Of a DNA stretch of 64,000 nucleotides, positions 16,043 to 24,576 are shown piece by piece. Source of the stretch: Thiothrix phosphatis (GTDB lineage Bacteria > Pseudomonadota > Gammaproteobacteria > Thiotrichales > Thiotrichaceae). The notes beneath the pieces are model-generated. The model ran no database searches, was not told the DNA's origin, and was given only the letters and a program-made list of their open reading frames with translations. The stretch lies in the NCBI RefSeq assembly GCF_035668035.1, contig NZ_JAYMYJ010000043.1, positions 1 to 64,000 of the forward strand, read 5' to 3'. A program made the position numbers and the translations under genes. How positions within the stretch are numbered: the first letter of the stretch is position 1; the number at the start of each line of letters is the position of its first letter.

Positions 16043-16918
16043 ATGAGCATTTTGCACAAAATCCTTGACCAAGATGAAATCAGCACACTGGAACTGTTGC
16101 TGAATGGAGCGCTGACCCCTATCACCGGCTACCTGAACCAAGCCGACCACAGCAATGTATTGCGCAACAACCGCTTGGCCAATGGCGTCCTGTGGCCGCT
16201 GCCACTGGCATTGGTATTGACGCCTGCGGAAAAACGCGAAGCCCAGTTAAGTGGCCGTATCGTCCTGGTGGATGCGGCGGAGCGGCGCGCCATCGCCGAA
16301 GTGGCGGTTGACAGTTTCTACCGTTTGCCTGCCGATGTGGCGGTGTTGGCGCAAGCCATCGGCACGACTGACACTTGGTATGCCAGCGGAACCGTGCAGC
16401 CCTTGCAGAAAATCCTGCACCCTGCATTCAACAGCATCCGCTTCAACGTCCCCGCCCTGCGCCAGCATTTACAGGACTGGGATAGCGTGGTCGCCGTACA
16501 GGCGACTCCTGAACTGGATGAATCCGACCTGCGGCAAGCTTGCGAATGGCTCACCGCCAGCAATATCGGCGGCGGCCTGCTGGTGCAGGTAGGCGCGGAT
16601 GAAACCCAGCCGGATTTCCACGACCACATGCGCAAGCTGCGCGGCCAGGTCAAATGCCAGTCAGCCCGCCAGATCAAGCTGTCACTGCTGCCCTGCGTGG
16701 AAGGTCTGGGAGAAAAACGCTGCCTGCTGTTGCAGGCGCTGGTCAGCCGCAACTACGGAGCCACTGGCTTTGTGGTCAGCAACCATGTCAGCCGCGAAAC
16801 CCGCCGCTGGTTGCTGCAATACCGTGACGAGATCGGTTTGGACATTATCTCCGGGTTGCTCAAACGCGAGCAGACCGCCGAACCTGCTGTACGTCACCCG
16901 CTTTGTAAAGTCGCCTGA
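16043..16918 (+). CDS. ATP-sulfurylase-like protein without active-site motifs
   Basis: A 291-residue protein colinear with sulfate adenylyltransferase but shorter. The PUA-like N-domain is recognisable (GALTPITGYLNQADHSNVL, RLANGVLWPLPLAL). So is the linker YASGTVQPLQ and the catalytic-domain strand DWDSVVAVQ. Active Sat then has Q-T/V-R-N-P-x-H-R-x-H. Here the stretch reads QATPELDESD at 153-162, so the Arg, Asn and both His are gone. The later GRDHAG loop is replaced by VSNHVS after RNYGATGFV (237-245). The fold is probably kept and catalysis lost. The gene faces a CysB-like regulator and ends at a strong terminator. A sensor or scaffold role in sulfur metabolism is inference. Confidence 0.75.
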   Translation: MSILHKILDQDEISTLELLLNGALTPITGYLNQADHSNVLRNNRLANGVLWPLPLALVLTPAEKREAQLSGRIVLVDAAERRAIAEVAVDSFYRLPADVAVLAQAIGTTDTWYASGTVQPLQKILHPAFNSIRFNVPALRQHLQDWDSVVAVQATPELDESDLRQACEWLTASNIGGGLLVQVGADETQPDFHDHMRKLRGQVKCQSARQIKLSLLPCVEGLGEKRCLLLQALVSRNYGATGFVVSNHVSRETRRWLLQYRDEIGLDIISGLLKREQTAEPAVRHPLCKVA

Positions 16919-16948
16919 AATACCTGCCTCTCTTCAGGTGCGATCCGG

Positions 16949-16973
16949 TGCGGGCTTCGGCCCGCATTTTTTT
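16949..16973 (+). terminator. Strong rho-independent terminator
   Basis: A 7-bp GC-rich stem (tgcgggc / gcccgca) closes a UUCG tetraloop and is followed by seven T. It terminates the ATP-sulfurylase-like gene and touches the last codon of the convergent tonB gene. Confidence 0.92.
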
Positions 16974-17775
16974 ACCCGTCGAGTTTGAAATTCACCGTTA
17001 GGCTGAACACCCATTGCGGCTTGCGGATTTCCGGCGGAAATGGCAACGCGCCGGATGCGGCGTTCACCGCCTGCACCGCTGCCTTGTCCAGCCAATCATT
17101 GCCAGCGCTTTTGCTGACCCGGACTCCCGTGATCGCCCCATTGGGCAAGACGGTGAATGACACCACCACACTGCCTTCCACTTCCGCCTTTTCCGCCAAA
17201 CGCGGGTATTGCTTGCGGGATGCAATCAAGCTTTGCAAGCGGGCTTTGTAAGCCGCCTCCGCCGCTTTGTTATCAACCGCTGGAGCCAGCGGCGCGGCTC
17301 GGGAAACCGGCGCAACCGGGCGGGCAGCCGGAGAGGGCACCGCAACAGGATGGGCAACGGCTGCCGCCACTTGTGGCTGCGGTTTGGCCACCGCTACCGG
17401 GTCGGGCTGGCGTTTTGGCTGCGGTTCTGCTTTGGGAGCAACGTTTTGGGGAACGGCTTCTGGTTTCTTGACCGGCTTTTTTTCAGGCTTGGGCTTTTTG
17501 GGCAGCGGTTTGCTCACCTTGGTTTTTTCAACCGGCTTGGGTTGTGGCTTGGACTCCGGCTTTGGCGCTTCCTGCACGGGCGGCGGCACAGGCGATGCTA
17601 CTGGCTTCTCTACCGGCTTCGGCGCGGGAACGAATTGCGCCAATGACAACTGCACAGCCTGTGGCGCTTCCACTTGCCCCGTCTTGCCCTGCCAAAACAG
17701 CAATGGCAACACCGCCAGCAACACCCCTGCGTGCGCCAGCGCCGAAACGCCAAAGCCGGTCAGGTGGTATTTCAC
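16972..17775 (-). CDS. tonB: TonB family energy-transducing protein
   Basis: A 267-residue TonB protein that passes proton-motive energy from ExbBD to outer-membrane receptors. It has an N-terminal membrane anchor (about 8-28), a long Pro/Lys-rich periplasmic spacer (about 50-170), and a C-terminal TonB domain beginning YPRLAEKAEVEG and including VLPNGAITGVRVSKS. The start is GTG overlapping the exbD stop by 4 bases. The exbB-exbD-tonB order is complete, but no TonB-dependent receptor is in the window, so its cargo is unknown. Confidence 0.93.
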   Translation of the reverse strand: MKYHLTGFGVSALAHAGVLLAVLPLLFWQGKTGQVEAPQAVQLSLAQFVPAPKPVEKPVASPVPPPVQEAPKPESKPQPKPVEKTKVSKPLPKKPKPEKKPVKKPEAVPQNVAPKAEPQPKRQPDPVAVAKPQPQVAAAVAHPVAVPSPAARPVAPVSRAAPLAPAVDNKAAEAAYKARLQSLIASRKQYPRLAEKAEVEGSVVVSFTVLPNGAITGVRVSKSAGNDWLDKAAVQAVNAASGALPFPPEIRKPQWVFSLTVNFKLDG

Positions 17776-18161
17776 TGCGCCTGCTCGGTCTGGATGGCAA
17801 GCCTGTCGAAATGCCCGGCTTTCAGCACGTCCACCACACGGATGAAAGATTCGAAAGCGGCGGCCTTGTCCACCCGCAAAAGGATGGGCGTATCAGCAGC
17901 ATGAGCCGCATGTGGGGCCAGTTTGCCCGCCAGCGCCTCAGCTATCACCAGTTCCCCGTCGAAGAAAATCTGGTTTTGCGCATTGATGGCGATTTCCAGG
18001 CTTTTTTCATCCCCGCCCGCCTGCTCGCCCTGCTCCGCCTTCGGCAAATCCACCGGAATCAGCCCCTGCGAAATGAACGAAGCAGTGGTCAGCACAATCG
18101 CCAGCAACACCAGCATGATGTCGATAAAGGGGATCATATTGATCTGGTCGAAACGCTTCAT
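17772..18161 (-). CDS. exbD: ExbD/TolR biopolymer transport protein
   Basis: A 129-residue ExbD-type protein with a single N-terminal membrane helix containing the essential Asp (IDIMLVLLAIVLTTASF) and a periplasmic domain. It forms the proton channel with ExbB that energises TonB. It overlaps exbB at its start and tonB at its end by 4 bases each, so the three genes are translated as a coupled unit. Confidence 0.93.
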   Translation of the reverse strand: MKRFDQINMIPFIDIMLVLLAIVLTTASFISQGLIPVDLPKAEQGEQAGGDEKSLEIAINAQNQIFFDGELVIAEALAGKLAPHAAHAADTPILLRVDKAAAFESFIRVVDVLKAGHFDRLAIQTEQAQ

Positions 18162-18592
18162 GCGCGGCTACCATCCCGCCATGCCTGCCAGCGGGCGACC
18201 TGCACCTCCACCTTGCGCAACAGTGCGTTGTAAAACATGATCGCCGGAATCGCCACCACCAAGCCCGCCGCCGTCGCCTTCAACGCCAGCGCCAAGCCGA
18301 GCATAATGCTGTGGACTTCGATTTTGCCGCCCTTGCCCATGCTGTAGAACGTCACCAAAATGCCCAGCACGGTGCCAAGCAAGCCGACATACGGCGCATT
18401 CGCGCCAATGCTGGAAATGGTGGTCAGGTTGCGGGTCAGGTCGATCTTCAGGGTTTCGATATGCTCGAACTGCCGAACCTGGACGCGGCTCAGGTAGAAA
18501 TAGCGTTCAATCACCAGCGCCAGCATGACAAAGCTCATCAAACCGAGCGTCCCCAGCACCAGATAATCCAGATTGGCTTGCAGAAACTCCAT
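18158..18592 (-). CDS. exbB: ExbB/TolQ/MotA proton channel family protein
   Basis: A 144-residue ExbB protein, short for the family. It has three membrane helices: about 8-30 (VLGTLGLMSFVMLALVIERY), one containing APYVGLLGTVLGILVTFYSM, and a third with ALALKATAAGLVVAIPAIM. The ATG at 18592 (MEFLQANL) is chosen because it starts the first helix, with aaaggtg upstream. A longer in-frame reading back to 18688 has no family support. It is first in the exbB-exbD-tonB operon. Confidence 0.92.
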   Translation of the reverse strand: MEFLQANLDYLVLGTLGLMSFVMLALVIERYFYLSRVQVRQFEHIETLKIDLTRNLTTISSIGANAPYVGLLGTVLGILVTFYSMGKGGKIEVHSIMLGLALALKATAAGLVVAIPAIMFYNALLRKVEVQVARWQAWRDGSRA

Positions 18593-18720
18593 GACACACC
18601 TTTTACTGGCAGGGTCGCCAGCTTCGCCAAAAAACCCTAGAGATTCTACCCCAGCAGGGACACGGCGTAACTGTGTCATTTGCCACACTCAGGCATCAAG
18701 CTCAATACTTTGGCTAGGCG

Positions 18721-19095
18721 TCAGTCCTTGCTGAAAATGCCGTTGCCGGTAATGATCACGCGGTTCACCCAGCGTTCCGACAACTTGCCGACGCAAGCTT
18801 CCACCTTTTTGCCGTCCGCCAGTTGCGCCTCCACGCTGTAGCCTTTGCCCGGCTCATGGTTGAGCGTGATGATGCGGGTTTCCCCGGCCCTTAACTGGGT
18901 GAGAAGAATTTTCTCCTGGCTGAGGTCATTGCCATGCTCAATTTTCAGCAGAGGGATCGTTTCTTCGCGCAGGTTGGCGACCGTCACAAACAGCGGCCGC
19001 CCCGGATATTGGTGTCCGCACCAAAGCTTTGCACCTGTTGCGCCCATCACAACACCCAACGCACCCACTATCCAACGCGATTTGAAAGTCAACAT
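18721..19095 (-). CDS. Hypothetical membrane-anchored protein
   Basis: A predicted 124-residue protein not recognised as a family. An N-terminal hydrophobic segment (WIVGALGVVMGATGAKLW) probably anchors it or acts as a signal peptide. The rest looks like a small beta-rich periplasmic domain (PLFVTVANLREETIPLLKIEHG, then GETRIITLNHEPGKGYSVEAQL). ATG 19095 is preferred to the upstream in-frame start because it places the hydrophobic segment at the N-terminus. It is separate from the exb operon by about 65 bases plus a change in spacing. Confidence 0.6.
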   Translation of the reverse strand: MLTFKSRWIVGALGVVMGATGAKLWCGHQYPGRPLFVTVANLREETIPLLKIEHGNDLSQEKILLTQLRAGETRIITLNHEPGKGYSVEAQLADGKKVEACVGKLSERWVNRVIITGNGIFSKD

Positions 19096-19174
19096 AAGGA
19101 TTTTGTCTGCACCCCGCCATACCAAAAGGAAGATAATCCTGGATAGGCGGAGCCCCTGCATTGAAAAGGCTCAA

Positions 19175-19203
19175 TTGTGTTTATTAACAGTTCCTAATAT
19201 ACT
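19175..19203 (+). promoter_or_regulatory. Sigma-70 promoter upstream of DUF2892 gene
   Basis: TTGTGT and TATACT stand 17 bases apart, about 55 bases before the ATG at 19258. Spacing is optimal and the -10 box is near consensus. Confidence 0.55.
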
Positions 19204-19257
19204 TGACGGCCATTGATCACCCACCTAACCACCTGAAACGAAAAGAGGGACGACACC

Positions 19258-19464
19258 ATGAGTATTGACCGCGCAGTATTGGTCATCGCAGGCACCATGA
19301 TTCTTGTTGCACTCCTGCTAGGGGCTTTTGTCTCTGAAGCAGTAGGCTTTTGGCTGATGGTATTCATTGCCGCCAACCTGATCCAGTCCGCTTTCACAGG
19401 CTTCTGCCCAGCCGCCATCATCCTGAAAAAGCTTGGCTTCCAACCAGGCCAAGCTTTTAACTGA
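19258..19464 (+). CDS. DUF2892 (YgaP-like) small inner-membrane protein
   Basis: A 68-residue protein made almost entirely of two membrane helices (AVLVIAGTMILVALLLGAF and FWLMVFIAANLIQSAF). It ends with the family hallmark TGFCPAAIILKKLG. DUF2892 domains occur alone or fused to rhodanese, as in E. coli YgaP, where they take part in sulfur handling at the membrane. The conserved Cys in TGFCP is kept. An agaggga site precedes the ATG. It stands alone between a hypothetical gene and an orphan histidine kinase on the other strand. Confidence 0.85.
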   Translation: MSIDRAVLVIAGTMILVALLLGAFVSEAVGFWLMVFIAANLIQSAFTGFCPAAIILKKLGFQPGQAFN

Positions 19465-19496
19465 TCAAATTCGACAGGAGGGGCGGCAATCGCCCT

Positions 19497-21095
19497 TCAC
19501 TTGACCGGCAGGGTGAACGAAAACGTCGCGCCCTGGCCGGGTTCCGACTTCACCCACAAATGCCCGCCATGCCCTTCAATGATGGAGCGGCACAATGACA
19601 AACCGATCCCCATGCCCTTTTGCCCTTTGGTGGTCACAAAAGCATCGAATACGTGCTCTTTGAGGTTCGCGTCCATTCCCGGCCCGGTGTCGGAAATATC
19701 CACCTGCACCATGCCATCCGGATTGATGAAACAGCGCACCATGACCTGACGGCGCTGGCTGGTGATTTCCCGCATGGCGTCAATGGCGTTTTGCACAATA
19801 TTCAGGATGACCTGCTCAATCTGGATGACATCCATATGGATGCCTGGCAAGTTATTTTCCAGCTCCAGCAGCAAAGGGACATTGTGCTTGCTGCCGGACG
19901 TGTTGGTCAGCACCAATGCGTCACCGATGATCTGCCCTATATTCGCCAGCGTCTTTTGTGGCTGTTGCTTGCGCACGAACGCCCGCAGGCGGCGAATGAT
20001 TTCTGACGCCCGCAACGCTTGCTTCTGGATGCCGTCTAACGGCTCCAGCAAACGCTGCGCCTCCTGCCCGGCCTGGATCATGCGCATGCAGGCGTTGGCA
20101 TAATTGGCAACGGCGGCCAGCGGCTGGTTGAGTTCGTGGGCGATGCCGGAAGCCATTTCCCCCATTGTGTTCAAGCGCACCATGTGGGCAAGGTCGGCCT
20201 GATGCTGGCGGGCGTTCTCCTCCGCCTGGAGGCGCAGGTTTTCTTCATGGTCCAGACGGTAAGCAAGGCGGATGACAATGACCACGATAGCCAGCACCAT
20301 CCCTGCCGCCAACAGCGATTCCACCTGGGTATGGGTCAACCAGGCCGAATGCAGCAATACCGGCAGCCAGCCCAGCGAAGGCGGGAACAACGCCATCAGG
20401 AACATCACCCGCCGCACCACCAGCCCCCCTGGGCTGTCATTGGCCATAATGCTGAAGAAACCTTTTTCGACCTTCGCCAAGATAATGCCCCAACTGGTCA
20501 GGGCAAACGCTGTCGCCGTATGCAGCGCCATCCCCACATCGCCGGAGAACAGGTAAAACATGTTCTCTTCGTGGGCGTAACCGAAAAACACCACCACCAG
20601 CGCCATCACACTGCACAGGGCCGCCCACTGCGCCACGCTCACCAACCTGGGCCGATCAAGCCCCAGAAAAAGCAAGGCTGTACTGGTCAGAATAAAGGCT
20701 GCCGCCGTATGCGGCGAAGCTGGCAACGGCGATAGCCCCGCCAACCCCAATATTTCCATGACCCAACCCAGCACGGTGGCCGGGAGAGAAAACATAAACC
20801 CTGTCAGCATCATCCCCCCCATCAGGATGCCGCCAACCGCCAACGCCTGCCCGACCATCAGCCGGAGCACCCCAGGCTTCTCAGGCTGCAACAATAACAA
20901 CGCCATTCCCGTAAAGATAAAGGAAGCGGCGGTAACAGGGCTCATGGGCGGCAAATCCGGCGCCACCCGGTATAAGACGGGCATATTATTGATCCAGCCC
21001 AACAGCACCACTACGCCAACCAGCACAACACTGATTGCGACCAAACAAGCAAAGCGATGTAAAAACTGTAATTGCTGCGATCGGCTCATGGCCAA
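19497..21095 (-). CDS. Orphan membrane sensor histidine kinase with triplicated TM motif
   Basis: A 532-residue kinase with about eight membrane helices in residues 15-280, then a dimerisation/phosphoacceptor helix (GIAHELNQPLAAVANYANA, His320) and an HATPase domain (QNAIDAMRE, DTGPGMD, GMGIGLSLC). The H-box places it with DctB/FixL-type kinases. The membrane domain contains three related segments, TAASFIFTGMALLLL (55-69), HTAAAFILTSTALLFL (129-144) and HTATAFALTSWGIIL (192-206), suggesting internal triplication. No response regulator gene is adjacent. It is divergent from malate synthase. The signal is unknown. Confidence 0.88.
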   Translation of the reverse strand: MAMSRSQQLQFLHRFACLVAISVVLVGVVVLLGWINNMPVLYRVAPDLPPMSPVTAASFIFTGMALLLLQPEKPGVLRLMVGQALAVGGILMGGMMLTGFMFSLPATVLGWVMEILGLAGLSPLPASPHTAAAFILTSTALLFLGLDRPRLVSVAQWAALCSVMALVVVFFGYAHEENMFYLFSGDVGMALHTATAFALTSWGIILAKVEKGFFSIMANDSPGGLVVRRVMFLMALFPPSLGWLPVLLHSAWLTHTQVESLLAAGMVLAIVVIVIRLAYRLDHEENLRLQAEENARQHQADLAHMVRLNTMGEMASGIAHELNQPLAAVANYANACMRMIQAGQEAQRLLEPLDGIQKQALRASEIIRRLRAFVRKQQPQKTLANIGQIIGDALVLTNTSGSKHNVPLLLELENNLPGIHMDVIQIEQVILNIVQNAIDAMREITSQRRQVMVRCFINPDGMVQVDISDTGPGMDANLKEHVFDAFVTTKGQKGMGIGLSLCRSIIEGHGGHLWVKSEPGQGATFSFTLPVK

Positions 21096-21198
21096 AAGTA
21101 TATAAGAAGCACAGGCATTACCGATACCGGCAACCGTGTCAACTCAGCGACACAGAACCATATCAAATATTAATCCTCACCATTGAGAATTCCAATTT

Positions 21199-21226
21199 TT
21201 GGCGCTTGTGGCATTTGGGTTATAAC
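21199..21226 (+). promoter_or_regulatory. Possible promoter of malate synthase gene
   Basis: TTGGCG and TATAAC are spaced by 16 bases, about 47 bases upstream of the ATG at 21273. This is a plausible sigma-70 site, though the -35 box is only partly conserved. Confidence 0.35.
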
Positions 21227-21272
21227 CGTTAATGTCGACAATTTTGTTTATTTTATTTGAGGATCGTGACTA

Positions 21273-23447
21273 ATGGGTGACAGAATTCAGGTTGGCGGCT
21301 TACAAGTGTCAACACTCCTCCATGACTTCGTCAACAACCAGGCATTGCCTGGCACAGGTTTGACCCCGGAAAACTTCTGGGCAGGACTGGAAGCCATCGT
21401 CAATGACCTTGCCCCGCGCAACCGTGAACTGCTGGCCAAACGCGACAGCATCCAGGCAAAGATTGACGCCTGGCATCTGGCCAACAAAGGCAAATTTGAC
21501 CTCGCCGCCTATAAAGCCTTTCTCCAGGATATTGGCTACCTGCTGCCGGAAGGCGAAACCTTCCAGGTGGCAACCGCCAATGTGGATGCGGAAATCACCA
21601 CCACCGCAGGGCCGCAACTGGTGGTGCCGGTCATGAATGCGCGTTTCGCCCTCAACGCCGCCAACGCCCGCTGGGGCAGCCTGTATGACGCCCTCTATGG
21701 CACGGATGCAATCCCCGCCACCGATGGTGCCGAAACCGGCTCGGCCTACAACCCGGTGCGCGGCAAAAAAGTCATTGAGTTCGCCCGCACCTTCCTCGAC
21801 GAAGCTGCCCCCCTTAGCCAGCTTTCCCACCACAACGCCAGCGGCTACCGGATTGACAACGGCGCGCTGGTGGTGGACATGATCGGTGGCGGCACCGCCA
21901 GCCTACGTGACGACAGCCAGCTTGCCGGTTACCGGGGCGCTGCGGATGCGCCTTCCGCCATCCTGCTGCGCAACAACGGCCTGCATTTTGAAATCCAGAT
22001 TGACCGCACCGGCATGATCGGCAAGGGCGACCCTGCTGGCGTCAACGACATCCTGATGGAAGCCGCCCTGACCACCATCATGGACTGTGAGGATTCCGTC
22101 GCCGCCGTCGACGATGTGGACAAGGTGCTGGTCTACTCCAACTGGCTGGGCCTGATGAAAGGCAACCTGACCGAACAGGTGGCAAAAGGCGGCAAAACTT
22201 TCACCCGCGCCATGAACCCTGACCGCCAATACACCGCAGCGGACGGCTCCACCCTGACCCTGCCGGGCCGCAGCCTGCTGTTCGTGCGCAATGTTGGCCA
22301 CCTAATGACCAACCCGGCGATCCTGGACAAAAACGGCGCTGAAATTCCTGAAGGCATCATGGATGGCTACATGACCTCCATGATCGCCATCCATAATCTC
22401 AAGGGCGACGCCAGTGTCGCCAACTCCCGCACCGGCTCGGTCTACATCGTCAAGCCGAAAATGCACGGCCCAGAAGAAGCCGCGTTCACCAACGAGCTGT
22501 TTGGCCGCATCGAAGACGCGCTCGGCCTGCTGCGTTACACCCTGAAAGTCGGCATCATGGATGAGGAACGCCGCACCACTGTCAACCTGAAAGAATGCAT
22601 CCGCGCCGCCAGGGAACGCGTCGTCTTCATCAACACCGGCTTCCTTGACCGCACCGGCGACGAAATGCACACCTCCATGGAAGCGGGCCCGATGATCCGC
22701 AAGAACGACATGAAGTCCTCCGCCTGGATCAAGGCTTATGAAGACTGGAACGTGGACATCGGCCTGGAATGCGGCCTGCCGGGCCATGCGCAGATCGGCA
22801 AGGGCATGTGGGCCATTCCAGACCAGATGGCGAACATGCTGGCCACCAAGATCGGCCACCCGCTGTCAGGCGCCAACACCGCCTGGGTTCCGTCCCCGAC
22901 AGCGGCGACCCTGCACGCGCTGCACTACCACAAAGTCAACGTGTTCGCCCGCCAGGAAGAGCTGAAAAGCCGTCCGCGCGCCAACCTCGACGACATCCTG
23001 ACCATTCCGGTGGCGGCTGACCCGAACTGGGGCGCAACGGAAATCCAGCAGGAGCTGGACAACAATGCGCAAGGCATCCTGGGTTACGTGGTGCGCTGGG
23101 TCAACCAGGGCGTCGGCTGCTCCAAAGTGCCGGACATTAGCGACGTCGGCCTGATGGAAGACCGCGCCACCCTGCGCATTTCCAGCCAACACATGGCCAA
23201 CTGGCTGCACCATGGCATCTGCACCGCCGACCAAGTGATGGAAGCGTTCAAACGCATGGCGGTGAAAGTCGATGCGCAGAACGAAGGCGACCCGACCTAC
23301 ACCAAAATGAGCGGCAACTTCGACAAGAGCGTGGCATTCAAGGCCGCTTGTGACCTCGTGTTCAAGGGGCGTGAGCAACCGAATGGCTACACTGAACCAC
23401 TGCTGCACAAGTACCGTCAGGAAGCGAAGGTGGCGTTGTTCTTCTAA
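21273..23447 (+). CDS. glcB: Malate synthase G
   Basis: A 724-residue enzyme, full length for the GlcB family, that condenses glyoxylate with acetyl-CoA to give malate. Recognisable stretches include TIMDCEDSVAAVDD, GSVYIVKPKMHGPEE, GIMDEERRTTVNLKECI, VFINTGFLDRTGDEMHTSM and the C-terminal Cys-containing GVGCSKVPD. Gaggatcgtgacta precedes the ATG. No isocitrate lyase or glycolate oxidase gene lies next to it, so the source of glyoxylate is not shown. It ends with a REP-like stem-loop and a terminator. Confidence 0.97.
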   Translation: MGDRIQVGGLQVSTLLHDFVNNQALPGTGLTPENFWAGLEAIVNDLAPRNRELLAKRDSIQAKIDAWHLANKGKFDLAAYKAFLQDIGYLLPEGETFQVATANVDAEITTTAGPQLVVPVMNARFALNAANARWGSLYDALYGTDAIPATDGAETGSAYNPVRGKKVIEFARTFLDEAAPLSQLSHHNASGYRIDNGALVVDMIGGGTASLRDDSQLAGYRGAADAPSAILLRNNGLHFEIQIDRTGMIGKGDPAGVNDILMEAALTTIMDCEDSVAAVDDVDKVLVYSNWLGLMKGNLTEQVAKGGKTFTRAMNPDRQYTAADGSTLTLPGRSLLFVRNVGHLMTNPAILDKNGAEIPEGIMDGYMTSMIAIHNLKGDASVANSRTGSVYIVKPKMHGPEEAAFTNELFGRIEDALGLLRYTLKVGIMDEERRTTVNLKECIRAARERVVFINTGFLDRTGDEMHTSMEAGPMIRKNDMKSSAWIKAYEDWNVDIGLECGLPGHAQIGKGMWAIPDQMANMLATKIGHPLSGANTAWVPSPTAATLHALHYHKVNVFARQEELKSRPRANLDDILTIPVAADPNWGATEIQQELDNNAQGILGYVVRWVNQGVGCSKVPDISDVGLMEDRATLRISSQHMANWLHHGICTADQVMEAFKRMAVKVDAQNEGDPTYTKMSGNFDKSVAFKAACDLVFKGREQPNGYTEPLLHKYRQEAKVALFF

Positions 23448-23473
23448 GGCTGCACCTTACTCCCTCATCCCCA

Positions 23474-23500
23474 GCCCTTCCCCCGCAAGGGGCGAAGGGC
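23474..23500. repeat. REP-like stem-loop downstream of glcB
   Basis: An imperfect palindrome, gcccttc-cccc-GCAA-gggg-gaagggc, with a GCAA tetraloop, is embedded in a ccctcatccccagccc context. It resembles the extragenic palindromes scattered through many proteobacterial genomes. No second copy is visible in this window, so its repeat status is unproven. Confidence 0.45.
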
Positions 23501-23507
23501 GCAAGAG

Positions 23508-23530
23508 GCCGCTCACTGAGCGGCTTTTTT
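23508..23530 (+). terminator. Rho-independent terminator of glcB
   Basis: A 7-bp stem gccgctc / gagcggc with a 3-base loop is followed directly by six T. It lies about 60 bases after the malate synthase stop codon. Confidence 0.9.
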
Positions 23531-23641
23531 GACCCCCACCCTGACGAAACTGACCGAAAACTGCTTTTTCAGGCAAAAAGCACGTTCTTCGATCAATAGT
23601 TATGTACTACCATCCAGAGAAATGCCGCCAGAGGAAACACT

Positions 23642-24004
23642 ATGGAAAAATCAGCACAAATGGACGCCATCAATGCCCTACGTGACTGGAGCAGATGGTT
23701 GATCGGAATGAACTCCGTACTGGGCGGCGGCTGCTTGACCATATTGCAAACCGGCAATAGCGCGGGCATGTCACGCTTGTTCATGGTTCTGGCCATCATC
23801 ACCTTTCTGGCCTCGGTGCTGTGCGCGATCCTGCTGGGACGGGCGCTGGCTTCCTTGGTGGAACGCCTGCCAACGGTGGACAGCATTTACCAGTACAAGG
23901 ATGGCATGGGGCTGTCCATCAAACACCTCGCCCGCTTGCAATTGTTGATATTTCTGCTGGCCTGCCTGTTTATGGGAATATGGCTGGCATTGAAAATCAT
24001 CTGA
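23642..24004 (+). CDS. Hypothetical inner-membrane protein
   Basis: A 120-residue protein with three predicted membrane helices: about 20-36 (GMNSVLGGGCLTIL), 45-67 (LFMVLAIITFLASVLCAILLG) and 99-118 (LLIFLLACLFMGIWLALKI). The family was not recognised. The start is supported by agaggaaac just upstream. The DUF924 gene begins 15 bases after its stop, so the two probably form an operon. Confidence 0.7.
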   Translation: MEKSAQMDAINALRDWSRWLIGMNSVLGGGCLTILQTGNSAGMSRLFMVLAIITFLASVLCAILLGRALASLVERLPTVDSIYQYKDGMGLSIKHLARLQLLIFLLACLFMGIWLALKII

Positions 24005-24018
24005 CAGAAACTGCCAAC

Positions 24019-24564
24019 ATGACCACTCCTGGCGAGATCCTCACCTTCTGGCGCGCCGCGCCGATGCCCGAACATTGGTTCAATTCCACCCCGGCCATTG
24101 ACGATGGCATCCGCGCCCGCTACGAAACCTTATGGCGACAAGCCGCCCAGGGCGAACTGGACGATTGGCAGCAAACGCCAGAAGGCTGTCTGGCACTTTG
24201 CATCGTCCTCGACCAGTTTCCGCTGAACATGTTTCGCGGCCACCCACACTGCTTTTCCACCGAACAGCAGGCAGTCGCCATCAGCAAACACGCAGTCACC
24301 CAAGGGTTTGACCGGCAACTTCCGCACGATCTGCTGACGTTCCTCTACATGCCGCTGATGCACAGCGAGAACCTGGCGGATCAGGATGAATCTGTGCGCC
24401 TATTTGAGGCGACAGGGCTTGCGGGCAACGCCCGCTTCGCCCACCACCACCGTGAAATCGTGCGCCGCTTTGGCCGCTTCCCGCACCGCAATGCCATTCT
24501 CGGGCGGGAAAGCACACCGGAAGAACTGGCCTACCTCCATTCCAAGGAAGCCTTTACCGGCTGA
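24019..24564 (+). CDS. DUF924 family protein
   Basis: A 181-residue cytoplasmic protein of the DUF924 (TPR-like all-alpha) family. The pattern is EILTFWRAAP at the N-terminus, then IVLDQFPLNMFRGHP, FLYMPLMHSENLADQ, and C-terminal FGRFPHRNAILGRESTPEE. Its function is not established. ATG 24019 is used because the family begins there. A longer in-frame reading back to 23821 would overlap the upstream gene and is not conserved. Confidence 0.92.
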   Translation: MTTPGEILTFWRAAPMPEHWFNSTPAIDDGIRARYETLWRQAAQGELDDWQQTPEGCLALCIVLDQFPLNMFRGHPHCFSTEQQAVAISKHAVTQGFDRQLPHDLLTFLYMPLMHSENLADQDESVRLFEATGLAGNARFAHHHREIVRRFGRFPHRNAILGRESTPEELAYLHSKEAFTG

Positions 24565-24576
24565 AGCCAACGGAAC

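Noticed and set aside
17267..17845. 192-codon Gly/Ala/Thr-rich open frame opposite tonB
   Set aside because: The Pro/Lys-rich TonB spacer read backwards gives a Gly-rich frame; TonB itself is certain.
22866..23408. 180-codon minus-strand frame inside glcB
   Set aside because: Shadow of a certain malate synthase gene without its own translation signals.
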